Source: JAGWRA01 sp035534615
GTDB lineage: Bacteria > Acidobacteriota > Vicinamibacteria > Vicinamibacterales > CAVVIG01
Direction of reading: 5' to 3'
DNA: 64,000 nt
Assembly: GCA_035534615.1 (NCBI GenBank)
Contig: DATLRO010000061.1
Location: 1 to 64,000, forward strand
Each line of letters opens with the position of its first letter. Within the stretch, counting starts at the first letter, position 1. Positions 23,241 to 31,316 of this stretch are shown in pieces. The notes beneath the pieces are model-generated. The model was not told where the DNA came from, did no database searches, and saw nothing but the letters and a program-made list of their open reading frames with translations. The position numbers and the translations under genes are program-made.

Positions 23241-23438
23241 GTGGCTGAAGTCAAGATTCAGGAGGGCGAATCGATCGAAAGCGCTCTCCGTCGTTTCAAG
23301 CGGAAGGTGCAGCAGGAAGATATCATCAAGGATATCAAGAAGCACTCCTTCTATCTGAAGCCGGGTGACAAGCGTCGTGCCAAACAGGCACTGGCGCGGA
23401 AGCGCAACCGGAAGAAGCTCCGGCGTGAATTAGAGTAG
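23241..23438 (+). CDS. rpsU: 30S ribosomal protein bS21
   Basis: A 65-residue basic protein of the small ribosomal subunit, implicated in initiation. MAEVKIQEGESIESALRRFK followed by an Arg/Lys-rich tail is typical. The GTG at 23241 is preceded by AAGGGGG about 11 nt upstream. The in-frame GTG at 23229 would overlap that site and is rejected. It is first of a two-gene unit with the zinc-ribbon protein gene 30 nt downstream. Confidence 0.95.
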   Translation: MAEVKIQEGESIESALRRFKRKVQQEDIIKDIKKHSFYLKPGDKRRAKQALARKRNRKKLRRELE

Positions 23439-23468
23439 CAGGTCCAACGAGCAACAAGGGGTAGCCGA

Positions 23469-23777
23469 ATGGAGTTCCAGGACAAGACCCTCACATGCGT
23501 GGACTGCGGCGCGGAGTTTGTCTGGACTGCGGGGGAACAGCTGTTCTTCGCAGACAAGAACTTCAAGAACGAACCCAAGCGGTGCAAGGCGTGCAAAGCC
23601 AAGCGCGCCTCCCGGCCGTCCGGTGCGTCCTCATCGCGCGAGCGGGTGGAAACGGTGGCCGTCTGCTCCGCGTGCGGGAAGGAAACGACGGTCCCCTTCA
23701 AACCGACGCAGGGGCGTCCGGTGTTCTGCCGGGACTGCTTCCAGCAGCGGAAAGTCGCTGGAGCGGGAGGGTTCTAG
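23469..23777 (+). CDS. small double zinc-ribbon protein
   Basis: A 102-residue protein with two four-cysteine clusters. C10, C13, C39 and C42 form the first (CVDC...CKAC). C66, C69, C87 and C90 form the second (CSAC...CRDC). A basic/Ser-rich linker joins them. The first half resembles the probable zinc-binding domain seen in many short bacterial proteins, and the second is a CxxC zinc ribbon. Such proteins may bind nucleic acid or chaperone translation factors; the role is unknown. Position behind rpsU suggests a link to translation. It ends just before a terminator at 23811-23840. Confidence 0.85.
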   Translation: MEFQDKTLTCVDCGAEFVWTAGEQLFFADKNFKNEPKRCKACKAKRASRPSGASSSRERVETVAVCSACGKETTVPFKPTQGRPVFCRDCFQQRKVAGAGGF

Positions 23778-23810
23778 GCCCGGGAGCGCCATCGGCGGCG
23801 CGTTGGCGGA

Positions 23811-23840
23811 GGGGTCATGCGCGGCATGGCCCCTTTTTTT
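23811..23840 (+). terminator. Rho-independent terminator after the rpsU unit
   Basis: A 10-bp stem, GGGGTCATGC with GCATGGCCCC (one G-U pair), a 3-nt loop and seven T residues. Confidence 0.9.
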
Positions 23841-23871
23841 GTGTGCCGGCAGGCGCGGGGCGGGTGGGACG

Positions 23872-23901
23872 TTGACGGTGTTCCGGCGTTTACGCTAGAG
23901 T
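23872..23901 (+). promoter_or_regulatory. sigma-70 promoter of the STAS/glycan operon
   Basis: TTGACG (23872-23877), 18-bp spacer, TAGAGT (23896-23901). A second -10-like TAGAAT lies at 23941-23946 within a dyad ATTCT-N5-AGAAT. The start codon of the STAS gene is at 24011. Confidence 0.55.
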
Positions 23902-24010
23902 GAAACACCCGATACCGGAGCAAAACGTCTTATTCTGCAATAGAATGTGATGGTTGTGCCGTCTGTGGTCATCGGCGGATGACCTTCGGGGGGCTGGGGA
24001 GAGAGCGGCG

Positions 24011-24364
24011 ATGCACATCGATGAACGAGCGGTCGGCGATGTCACCATTCTCGACCTGCGTGGCAAGGTCACGCTGGGCGAGGGGGACGAGTTGCTGAAG
24101 GACAAGGTCAACAGTCTGGTGAACCAGGGGCGGAAGAAGATCATCCTGAATCTGGAGAACGTCCCGTACATCGACAGCGCGGGTCTCGGCGAAATCGTCC
24201 GGACGTACACGACGGTGAGCCGGCAGGGGGGCAGCCTGAAGCTGCTGAGCCTGACCAAGCGCATCCAGGATCTGCTGTCCATCACGAAGCTGCTGACCAT
24301 CTTCGAGACGTTTGACTCAGAAAGCGACGCCGTCCGGAGTTTCTCGGCTTCAGCCAAGGTCTGA
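24011..24364 (+). CDS. STAS-domain anti-anti-sigma-factor-like protein
   Basis: A 117-residue single STAS domain like SpoIIAA/RsbV. The phosphorylatable serine is Ser56 in YIDSAGLG. Such proteins switch partners with an HPK-type anti-sigma kinase, or act in related partner-switch modules. No kinase or phosphatase partner is visible in this window. GGGGAGAG provides a ribosome binding site before the ATG. The next gene begins 20 nt downstream, so this regulator is probably co-transcribed with the lipid-linked glycan genes. Confidence 0.88.
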   Translation: MHIDERAVGDVTILDLRGKVTLGEGDELLKDKVNSLVNQGRKKIILNLENVPYIDSAGLGEIVRTYTTVSRQGGSLKLLSLTKRIQDLLSITKLLTIFETFDSESDAVRSFSASAKV

Positions 24365-24383
24365 CCCTCCCCGACCGCGCTCA

Positions 24384-25337
24384 ATGGCGCGACGCTCACG
24401 ACCGGACCTCGCGGCTTCCGGGGGCCCGCCCGTCGGCGGGCTCCCGCAGCGTTCCCTTGCGCTGAACCTGCTGCGCTCGCTGCGGCCCGGTCAGTGGACG
24501 AAGAACCTCGTCATCTTCGCCGGGCTGCTGTTCGGCCGCCGGCTCACCGACCCGGCGGCCGTCACGGCCGCCGTCGCGGCGTTCGCGGTGTTCTGCGTGC
24601 TGTCCGGGGTGGTCTACCTGATCAACGATGTGGTCGATCGCGAAAGCGACCGGCGGCATCCGGTGAAAGCGCGGCGCCCGATCGCGTCGGGCGCGTTGTC
24701 GCTGCGCGCGGCCCTCGTGGCGGCCGCCCTGCTGGGCACGGGCGCGCTGGCCGCGGCGTTCTGGCTGAGGCCCGCGCTCGGCGGCGTGGCGGTGGCGTAC
24801 GTCGTGCTGCAGGGGCTGTACTCGGGGCCGCTCAAGCAGATCGTCATCATCGACGTGCTGACGATCGCGGTCGGCTTCGTCCTGCGGGCGGTCGCCGGCG
24901 CGGTGGTCCTCTCGGTGCCGATCAGCCAGTGGCTGCTGGTCTGCACGATTCTGCTGGCGCTGTTCCTCGGCCTGGCGAAGCGGCGTCACGAAATCGTGCT
25001 GCTGGCGGATGGCGCCGTCGATCACCGGCCGATTCTGGGCGAGTACACGCCGTACCTGCTGGATCAGATGATCGGCGTGGTGACGGCGTCGACGCTGGTC
25101 GCGTACGTGTTCTACACGATCAGTCCCGAGACCCAGCTGAAGTTCGGCACGAGCTGGCTCGGACTGACGATCCCGTTTCCGTTGTACGGCATCTTCCGCT
25201 ACCTCTATCTCGTGCACCAGCGGGAAGGGGGCGGCAGCCCGTCCGACATGCTCCTGAACGACCGGCCGCTGCTGATGTGCGTGGCGCTCTGGGCCGTGGC
25301 GGTCGTTCTCATCATCTACAGGCCGTTTGCGCTGTAG
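24384..25337 (+). CDS. UbiA-family decaprenyl-phosphate phosphoribosyltransferase
   Basis: A 317-residue integral membrane prenyl-phosphate transferase with about eight or nine hydrophobic segments. The substrate-binding motif NDVVDRESDRRHPVKARRPI (81-100) matches the family of mycobacterial Rv3806c/UbiA, which joins PRPP to decaprenyl phosphate. That product is the lipid-linked donor for ribose or arabinose in surface glycans. The polyprenol length and final sugar cannot be told from sequence. The ATG at 24384 sits 20 nt after the STAS stop. Upstream in-frame codons only overlap that gene. Four glycosyltransferases downstream support a glycan role. Confidence 0.85.
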   Translation: MARRSRPDLAASGGPPVGGLPQRSLALNLLRSLRPGQWTKNLVIFAGLLFGRRLTDPAAVTAAVAAFAVFCVLSGVVYLINDVVDRESDRRHPVKARRPIASGALSLRAALVAAALLGTGALAAAFWLRPALGGVAVAYVVLQGLYSGPLKQIVIIDVLTIAVGFVLRAVAGAVVLSVPISQWLLVCTILLALFLGLAKRRHEIVLLADGAVDHRPILGEYTPYLLDQMIGVVTASTLVAYVFYTISPETQLKFGTSWLGLTIPFPLYGIFRYLYLVHQREGGGSPSDMLLNDRPLLMCVALWAVAVVLIIYRPFAL

Positions 25338-25359
25338 AACCGCGTGAAGCGCAGGAATC

Positions 25360-26295
25360 ATGGCTGAGTTCAACATTCGCGCTGACGCCGTCGACGTCGA
25401 GCAGATCATGCAGCAGATCCGGTCGCGGATCCGCGACAAGCGGGGCGTCGACTACACCGAAGAGCAGATCCAGGCGATGGCCGGCGTCAAGCTGGAACAG
25501 TTCCTGGATCCCCGGGGCGTGCGATCGGACATGGTCGCCCAGTTCCGGAGCAGCCGGCCGACCGAGCCGGTGCCCACGTTCACCTTCGACGACACGACGC
25601 TCTACGACAGCCACCGGACGGTCGTCCGGTGGATCCGCCGGCTGCTGCGGCCGCTGCTCAAGCTGTTCTTCAATCCGAACCCGCTCATCCAGGCGCTGCA
25701 CATCCAGGCGACGCTCAATGCCGACACGGTGGCCCGCCGGGATCTGGACGCGCTCTACTACGAGGTGATGCACAACCTCGTGCTGGAGATGACGCGCCTC
25801 AGCATCGACGTGAAGAACCTCAAGATGCGGGTGGAATCGCTGTCGAGCCGTCTCGACTTCAACGAACGCCGGGCCCGGGCCCTGGAAAGCGTCGTGCAGT
25901 ACCGATCGACGCCGGAGGCCGATCGGCCGGCCGTCGAAGCCGCGCCGGCGGAGCCGCGCAGTTCGGAGCCGCGCGGTGCGGAGCCGCGCGCCGCCGAGCC
26001 GCGGGCGATCCAGCCGCGGCCCGAGGCGGCGGCCGGCGCCGCCCCCGAGGGGCCGGGCCAGCGCAGCCGGCGCCGCCGGCGCCGCCGCGGGCGCCGGGGC
26101 ACCGGAACCGGCCAGCCGGCCTCGGAACCGGGCGGGGCCCCGGGCGGCGCCGGGCCGGCGTCCGCGGACGAGGGCCACGAGCCGGCGGAAGCCGGCTACG
26201 CGGCCGGCGAGGCGGAACACGAGTCCCCGTCGCCCCGGGACGTCCCGGAGGGGCCGGACGGCGGCACGCCGGACTCCGGCGACCGCGAGCCGTGA
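25360..26295 (+). CDS. coiled-coil protein with Arg-rich tail, glycan locus
   Basis: A 311-residue protein I cannot assign. The N-terminal segment (about 10-50, DVEQIMQQIRSRIRDKRG) resembles short regions found at the start of other polysaccharide-locus proteins. A predicted amphipathic/coiled-coil stretch spans about 125-180. The C-terminal third is low complexity: tandem EPR repeats (198-216), an arginine cluster (236-247) and an acidic Gly/Pro tail. There is no signal peptide or clear membrane helix. The hydrophobic patch near 95-112 could be peripheral. Its stop overlaps the GTG of the first glycosyltransferase (GTGA), so it is translated with that cluster. It may act as a scaffold for the transferases. 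Confidence 0.75.
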   Translation: MAEFNIRADAVDVEQIMQQIRSRIRDKRGVDYTEEQIQAMAGVKLEQFLDPRGVRSDMVAQFRSSRPTEPVPTFTFDDTTLYDSHRTVVRWIRRLLRPLLKLFFNPNPLIQALHIQATLNADTVARRDLDALYYEVMHNLVLEMTRLSIDVKNLKMRVESLSSRLDFNERRARALESVVQYRSTPEADRPAVEAAPAEPRSSEPRGAEPRAAEPRAIQPRPEAAAGAAPEGPGQRSRRRRRRRGRRGTGTGQPASEPGGAPGGAGPASADEGHEPAEAGYAAGEAEHESPSPRDVPEGPDGGTPDSGDREP

Positions 26296-27632
26296 AACTG
26301 GCGGTCGTCGTCCAGCGGTACGGCGCGGACATCGGCGGCGGCGCGGAGCTCCACGCACGGTACGTCGCGGAACACCTGGCCCGGCACGCCGAGGTCGAGG
26401 TGCTGACGACGTGCGCGCGCGACTATGTCACGTGGCGCAATGAACTCGCCCCGGGCGTGGAGGTGATCAACGGCGTTCCCGTCCGCCGCTTCGCGGTGCG
26501 CGCGCCGCGCGATCCGCAGCGCTTCGGGCGCCAGTCCGAGCTCGTCTTCGAGCACCCGCACTCGGTCAACGACGAGCTGGCCTGGCTGGACGCCGAAGGG
26601 CCCGCGAGCCGGACGCTGATCCGGTACATCGAGGCGCACCAGGACGCGTACGACTTCCTCCTGTTCTTCAGCTTCCGGTACTACCACGCGTACCACGGCT
26701 GCCGGGCGGCGGCGCCGCGCGCCGTGCTCGTGCCGACCGCGGAACGGGACCCGGCGGTCGGCGTCGGTCTCTTCGGGCCGATCTTCCGGGGCGTGCGGGC
26801 GCTGATGTACAACTCGCACGAGGAACAGGCGATGCTGCAGGCGGTCTCCGGCAACCAGGCCGTGCCGGGCGTGGTGGTCGGCATCGGCTCGGAAATTCCC
26901 GACGCCGTGGACCCGGGCCGTTTCCGGCAGAAGTACGGGCTCAACGGACGCTTCGCGCTGTACGTCGGACGGATCGACCGGAACAAGGGCTGCGACGAGC
27001 TGTTCGCGTTCTTCCAGGCCTACGTGCGGCAGGCGTCTTCTCCGCTGACGCTCGTGCTGATCGGCCAGTCGGTCCTGCCGGTTCCGTCGCACCCGCAGAT
27101 CCGGCACCTGGGCTTTCTGGACGACGCGGACAAGTTCGACGCACTGGCGGCCGCCGACCTGCTGATCATGCCGTCGTACTACGAGAGCCTGTCGATGGTC
27201 ACCCTCGAGGCCTGGGCGCTCGGCCGTCCGGTGCTGGCCAATGCGCACTGCCACGTGCTCAAGGGCCAGTGCCTCCGCAGCAACGCCGGCCTCTATTACG
27301 CGGACTACCAGGAATTCGCCGCCACGCTCCGGGCGCTCGAATCGGACGGCGCCCTGCGGACCGCGCTGGGCGACCGCGGCCGGTCGTTCTTCGGCCGGCA
27401 TTATGCCTGGCCGGTCATCGAAGGCAAATACCTCGACCTGCTGGGGCAGCTCGCGCGCGAGGACCGGCAGGCCGGCGGCCGGCGGCCGCACGCCATCGCG
27501 CCGCTGCCGGGCTGGTTCGCCCGCCGCGCCGCCACGCTGCCGCCGGCCCGCGAGGTGCTGACGCGCGCCACCGCCCGCGAGGCGGCCGCCTCACGCCCGG
27601 CGCCGGCAATCCCGCGCGAGGCGCACGCATGA
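26292..27632 (+). CDS. GT4-type glycosyltransferase, A
   Basis: A 446-residue GT-B fold transferase from the GTG at 26292. The N-terminal half begins VKLAVVVQRYGADIGGGAELHAR. The C-terminal nucleotide-sugar domain has YVGRIDRNKGCDELF and the EX7E motif in YYESLSMVTLE. It is clearly paralogous to the fourth transferase at 30014-31291 (shared EVLTTCARDYVTW, HCxxxxxGL and SNAGLYYADxxEF segments). The C-terminus after about residue 390 is a basic Ala/Pro tail absent from the paralogue. The start and stop codons overlap the flanking genes (GTGA, ATGA). Donor and acceptor are unknown. Confidence 0.88.
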   Translation: MKLAVVVQRYGADIGGGAELHARYVAEHLARHAEVEVLTTCARDYVTWRNELAPGVEVINGVPVRRFAVRAPRDPQRFGRQSELVFEHPHSVNDELAWLDAEGPASRTLIRYIEAHQDAYDFLLFFSFRYYHAYHGCRAAAPRAVLVPTAERDPAVGVGLFGPIFRGVRALMYNSHEEQAMLQAVSGNQAVPGVVVGIGSEIPDAVDPGRFRQKYGLNGRFALYVGRIDRNKGCDELFAFFQAYVRQASSPLTLVLIGQSVLPVPSHPQIRHLGFLDDADKFDALAAADLLIMPSYYESLSMVTLEAWALGRPVLANAHCHVLKGQCLRSNAGLYYADYQEFAATLRALESDGALRTALGDRGRSFFGRHYAWPVIEGKYLDLLGQLAREDRQAGGRRPHAIAPLPGWFARRAATLPPAREVLTRATAREAAASRPAPAIPREAHA

Positions 27633-28846
27633 CCGCTCCCTCGATCAGCGGCGCGCGCCCCGCCGTGCATCAGGTGCTCGCCACGCTCGGCTACGGCGAC
27701 GCCATCGGGCACGAGGTGCTGGGCATCCAGCGGGTCCTTCGGCAGGCCGGTTTTGCGTCCGAGATTTTCACCGAGACGGCCGACCCGCGGCTGGAGCCGC
27801 TCACGCGCGACTTTCACGACCTGCTCGACGCCAGCCGTCCCGACAACCTGCTGATCCATCATTTCTCGATCGGCTCGAAGGCCTCGCGTCTGGCGTACGC
27901 CCTGCCGGACCGCATGATGCTCGTGTACCACAACATCACGCCGCCGGAGTACTTCGCGGGCGTGCACCGGACGCTGGCCCGGCTCTGCTTCCGCGGCCGG
28001 CGGGAACTCCGCGCGTACGCCGGCCGGTGCGAGCTGGCGGCCGGCGACTCGGAATTCAACCGGCAGGAGCTCGAGGCGTTCGGCTTCACCGGCACCGCCG
28101 TGCTGCCGGTCGTTCCCGATTTCTCGCACCTGGACGTCCGGCCGAACCGGCTGGTGGCGGGCCAGTTCGACGATGCGTGGAACAACGTGCTGTTCGTCGG
28201 TCGGATCATCCCGCACAAGCGGATCGAGGATCTGATCCGCTCCTTCCACGCGTACAAGTCGGTCTTCAATCCCCGGGCGCGCCTGCTGATTGTCGGCTCG
28301 TACGGCGGGTTCGACCGCTACCTGGCGTCGCTGCACCACCTGGTCGCCGATCTCGGCGTGCCGGACGTCCACATCGTCGGCCAGGTGAGCGACGAGGAGC
28401 TGACGGCGTATTACGACGTGGCGGACCTGTTCCTGTGCGCGAGCGAGCACGAGGGATTCTGCGTGCCGCTGGTCGAGGCGTTCTACAAGGAAGTGCCGGT
28501 GCTGGCGTACGCCGCCACGGCGGTCCCGTCGACCATGGACGGCGCGGGCGTGCTGTACGACACGAAGGAGCCGATGCGGGTCGCCGCCCTGATGGACGCC
28601 GTGCTGTCGGACGAATCGCTGCAGGAGGCGATCGTGGCCGGGCAGCTCGCGGCACTCGATCGCCTGCGCCGGCACGATTTCGCCGGCACGCTGCTCGGGC
28701 TCGTCGACCGGGCGCTGACGGCGCCGAGGCGGCCGCCCGTCCAGATCGCCTGGGACTTCTGGTCGCAGTTCGAGACCGTGGAGCGGCTGGAAGAGCTGCG
28801 GCTGTACCGGCCGGCGATCTACCAGGCGCTGCTGGAGCGGCCGTGA
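27629..28846 (+). CDS. GT4-type glycosyltransferase, B
   Basis: A 405-residue GT-B transferase. The C-terminal domain has FVGRIIPHKRIEDLI and EX7E in EHEGFCVPLVE. The N-terminal half lacks a signal peptide and includes HHFSIGSKAS and YHNITPPEYF. It is paralogous to the next gene (28905-30017), sharing GRI-P-KRIED, YHN-TP and SEHEGFCVPL. The ATG overlaps the preceding stop by 4 nt. The following gene starts 58 nt later, the widest gap in this cluster. Confidence 0.88.
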   Translation: MTAPSISGARPAVHQVLATLGYGDAIGHEVLGIQRVLRQAGFASEIFTETADPRLEPLTRDFHDLLDASRPDNLLIHHFSIGSKASRLAYALPDRMMLVYHNITPPEYFAGVHRTLARLCFRGRRELRAYAGRCELAAGDSEFNRQELEAFGFTGTAVLPVVPDFSHLDVRPNRLVAGQFDDAWNNVLFVGRIIPHKRIEDLIRSFHAYKSVFNPRARLLIVGSYGGFDRYLASLHHLVADLGVPDVHIVGQVSDEELTAYYDVADLFLCASEHEGFCVPLVEAFYKEVPVLAYAATAVPSTMDGAGVLYDTKEPMRVAALMDAVLSDESLQEAIVAGQLAALDRLRRHDFAGTLLGLVDRALTAPRRPPVQIAWDFWSQFETVERLEELRLYRPAIYQALLERP

Positions 28847-28904
28847 TGGCCGGCCGCCGGGCCGCGATCCGGCGCCGCGGCGGCGCGGGGCGGGGCGGGC
28901 GTTC

Positions 28905-30017
28905 ATGATCGTCAACCAGTGGGTACCGGCGGCACACCGCGGGGATGCGGTCGGCGACAGCGCGCGGCGCATGCGCGACCTGCTGCGCCGTCAGGGGCAC
29001 GTCTCCGACCTGTACGCCCTGACGATCGACGACGATCTGCGGGAGGAGGTCCGGCCGTTCTCCGATCCGGCTTCCCGGCACGGCGACGTGACGATGCTGC
29101 ACTTCGCGCTCGCCTCGCCGATGACGGCGGCGTTCGCCGCCCTGTCCGGCGGCCGGATCCTGCAGTATCACAACGTGACGCCGGCCCGGTTCTTCGCGCC
29201 GTACGATCCCGGCGTCTTCCGGCTGGCTGCGCTGGGCCGGCAGGAGCTGGCCACGCTGGTCGGCCACGTCGATCTGGCGCTCGGCGACTCCGAGTACAAC
29301 CGCCGGGAGCTCGAGCAGGCCGGCTTCGCGCGGACGGGGGTGCTGCCGATCGCGGTCGATTTCGGCCGGATCACGCACGCGCCGCGGCGGCCGGCGCTCG
29401 AGGCGATTCTGAACGACGGCCTGATCAACTTCCTGTTCGTCGGCCGGATCGTGCCGAACAAGCGGATCGAGGACCACATCCGGCTGGCCGAGCACTACAA
29501 GCGCTACGTGGACGCCTATTACCGGTTCATTTTCGTCGGGCGCTACGACGGCATGCCGCGGTACTATGCGATGGTGCGGGCGCTGATGGCCGAATACCGG
29601 ATGCTGCCCGACCGGTTCCTCTTCGTCGGGCCGGTGCCCGACGCGGAGCTGGCGGCCTACTATCGCGCGGCGGCGGTGTACGTCTCCCTCAGCGAGCACG
29701 AGGGGTTCTGCGTGCCGCTGCTGGAGGCCATGGCCGCCGACGTCCCGGTGCTCGCGTACGCCGCCGCGGCCGTGCCCGACACGCTCGGCGGCGCCGGCGT
29801 CCAGTTCTTTCCGAAGGACCTGGAGTACGCGGCCGAGCTGCTCGGCGCCCTGACGTTCGACGACGCGCTCCGGCGCGACGTGCTGCGCGGGCAGCGCCGG
29901 CGTCTGGCGGATTTCAGCGACGATCACATCGAACGGCGGCTGCGTGAGGCCGTCGAGTCGGTTGCCGGCGAGCGCCCCGCGCCGCCGGCGGCCAGGGGGG
30001 CGGAAAGGCACCCGTGA
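28905..30017 (+). CDS. GT4-type glycosyltransferase, B'
   Basis: A 370-residue GT-B transferase, paralogue of the preceding gene. It contains QYHNVTPARFF, FVGRIVPNKRIEDHI and EX7E in EHEGFCVPLLE. The N-terminus is shorter by about 35 residues than in copy B, but MIVNQWVPAAHRGDAVGDSAR aligns with the HQVL...GDAIG region. I therefore see no truncation of the core. The stop overlaps the GTG of the next transferase. Confidence 0.87.
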   Translation: MIVNQWVPAAHRGDAVGDSARRMRDLLRRQGHVSDLYALTIDDDLREEVRPFSDPASRHGDVTMLHFALASPMTAAFAALSGGRILQYHNVTPARFFAPYDPGVFRLAALGRQELATLVGHVDLALGDSEYNRRELEQAGFARTGVLPIAVDFGRITHAPRRPALEAILNDGLINFLFVGRIVPNKRIEDHIRLAEHYKRYVDAYYRFIFVGRYDGMPRYYAMVRALMAEYRMLPDRFLFVGPVPDAELAAYYRAAAVYVSLSEHEGFCVPLLEAMAADVPVLAYAAAAVPDTLGGAGVQFFPKDLEYAAELLGALTFDDALRRDVLRGQRRRLADFSDDHIERRLREAVESVAGERPAPPAARGAERHP

Positions 30018-31291
30018 AGCTTGCGTTCATCATCCAGCGCTACGGCACCGAGATTCTCGGCGGGTCCGAGTACCACTGCCGGCTGATCGCGGAGCGGCTC
30101 GCGAACCGCCACGACGTGGAGGTCCTCACCACCTGCGCGCGCGATTACGTCACGTGGAAGAACGAGTATCCCGAGGGGGCCGATCGCATCAAGGGTGTGA
30201 CGGTCCGCCGTTTCGCCAACGCGCGCACGCGCGACATCGCGTCGTTCAACCGCTACTCGGACTGGATCTTCAACAACCCGCACAGCCCCGCCGAGGAGCA
30301 GGACTGGCTGGCGCAGCAGGGCCCGTGGTGCCCGGCGCTGATCGACTACCTGAAGAAGAACCACGCATCGTATGACGTGCTGATCTTCTTCACGTATCTC
30401 TACGCCCCCACCGTCCTCGGCCTGGCCGTCGACCCCGCGCGCAGCCTGCTCGTCCCCACCGCCCACGACGAGCCGGCCATCCGCCTGGGGCTCTACCGCG
30501 ATCTCTTCGCGATGCCCGCGGGCATCGCGTACAACACGGAGGTCGAGCGGCGGTTCCTGACGACGCAGTTCGCGATTCGCGCGGTGGCCGAGGAGACGGT
30601 CGGCTGCGGCGTCGAGTTGCCGCCGCAGCACCATCCGTACCCGCGGACGGCCGTGCCGGCCCACCCGGAGGCCGGCGACGCGGCGGAAGACGACGAGGAG
30701 GCCGAGCCGTCGGTGCGTGCGTCGCATCTCACGACCCGCGGCGCGGTCTTCCGCCGCCGGCACCGGCTGCACGGGCCGTTCGTGCTCTACGGCGGGCGGA
30801 TCGATCCGGGCAAGGGCTGTGAGGAGCTGATCGAGTACTTCAGCAGCTACGTCGAGGCGGGGGGCGACGCCACGCTCGCGCTGATGGGGGTCAAGCTCAT
30901 GCGCCTGCCGGAGGAGCCGTTCATCAAGTTCGCCGGCCTGCTGTCGGAGCGGGAGCGCCTCGAGGCGCTCGAAGCGGCCACGGTCGTCGCCGTGCCGTCG
31001 CCGTACGAGAGCCTGTCCCTGCTGGCGCTGGAGGCGTTCGCGGTCGGTACCCCGATTCTCGCGAACGCCCGCAGCGACGTGCTGGTGGATCACTGCCGGC
31101 GGAGCAACGCGGGCCTGTTCTACGCGGACCGCGACGAGTTCGTGGAGTGCCTGCAGCTGCTGGTGTCGAGCGCGCCGCTGCGCGCCGCGATGGGGCGCAA
31201 CGGCCGGTACTACGTGCGGCGCAATTACCGGTGGGACGTGATCCTGGGGAAGTACGACCGGCTGTTCGCGAAGATCCGCGGCCGGCGCTGA
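30014..31291 (+). CDS. GT4-type glycosyltransferase, A'
   Basis: A 425-residue GT-B transferase, paralogue of the first one at 26292 (VKLAFIIQRYG, EVLTTCARDYVTW). EX7E lies in PYESLSLLALE. Between the two Rossmann-like domains it carries an insertion of about 50 residues (roughly 205-255). That insertion includes an acidic run of Glu/Asp followed by a basic segment, and copy A lacks it. The GTG start overlaps the previous stop (GTGA). It ends the operon and converges on the NtrC-type regulator gene 25 nt away. Confidence 0.88.
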   Translation: MKLAFIIQRYGTEILGGSEYHCRLIAERLANRHDVEVLTTCARDYVTWKNEYPEGADRIKGVTVRRFANARTRDIASFNRYSDWIFNNPHSPAEEQDWLAQQGPWCPALIDYLKKNHASYDVLIFFTYLYAPTVLGLAVDPARSLLVPTAHDEPAIRLGLYRDLFAMPAGIAYNTEVERRFLTTQFAIRAVAEETVGCGVELPPQHHPYPRTAVPAHPEAGDAAEDDEEAEPSVRASHLTTRGAVFRRRHRLHGPFVLYGGRIDPGKGCEELIEYFSSYVEAGGDATLALMGVKLMRLPEEPFIKFAGLLSERERLEALEAATVVAVPSPYESLSLLALEAFAVGTPILANARSDVLVDHCRRSNAGLFYADRDEFVECLQLLVSSAPLRAAMGRNGRYYVRRNYRWDVILGKYDRLFAKIRGRR

Positions 31292-31316
31292 CGCCGGGCC
31301 GGCCGCGGGCGCCCGC

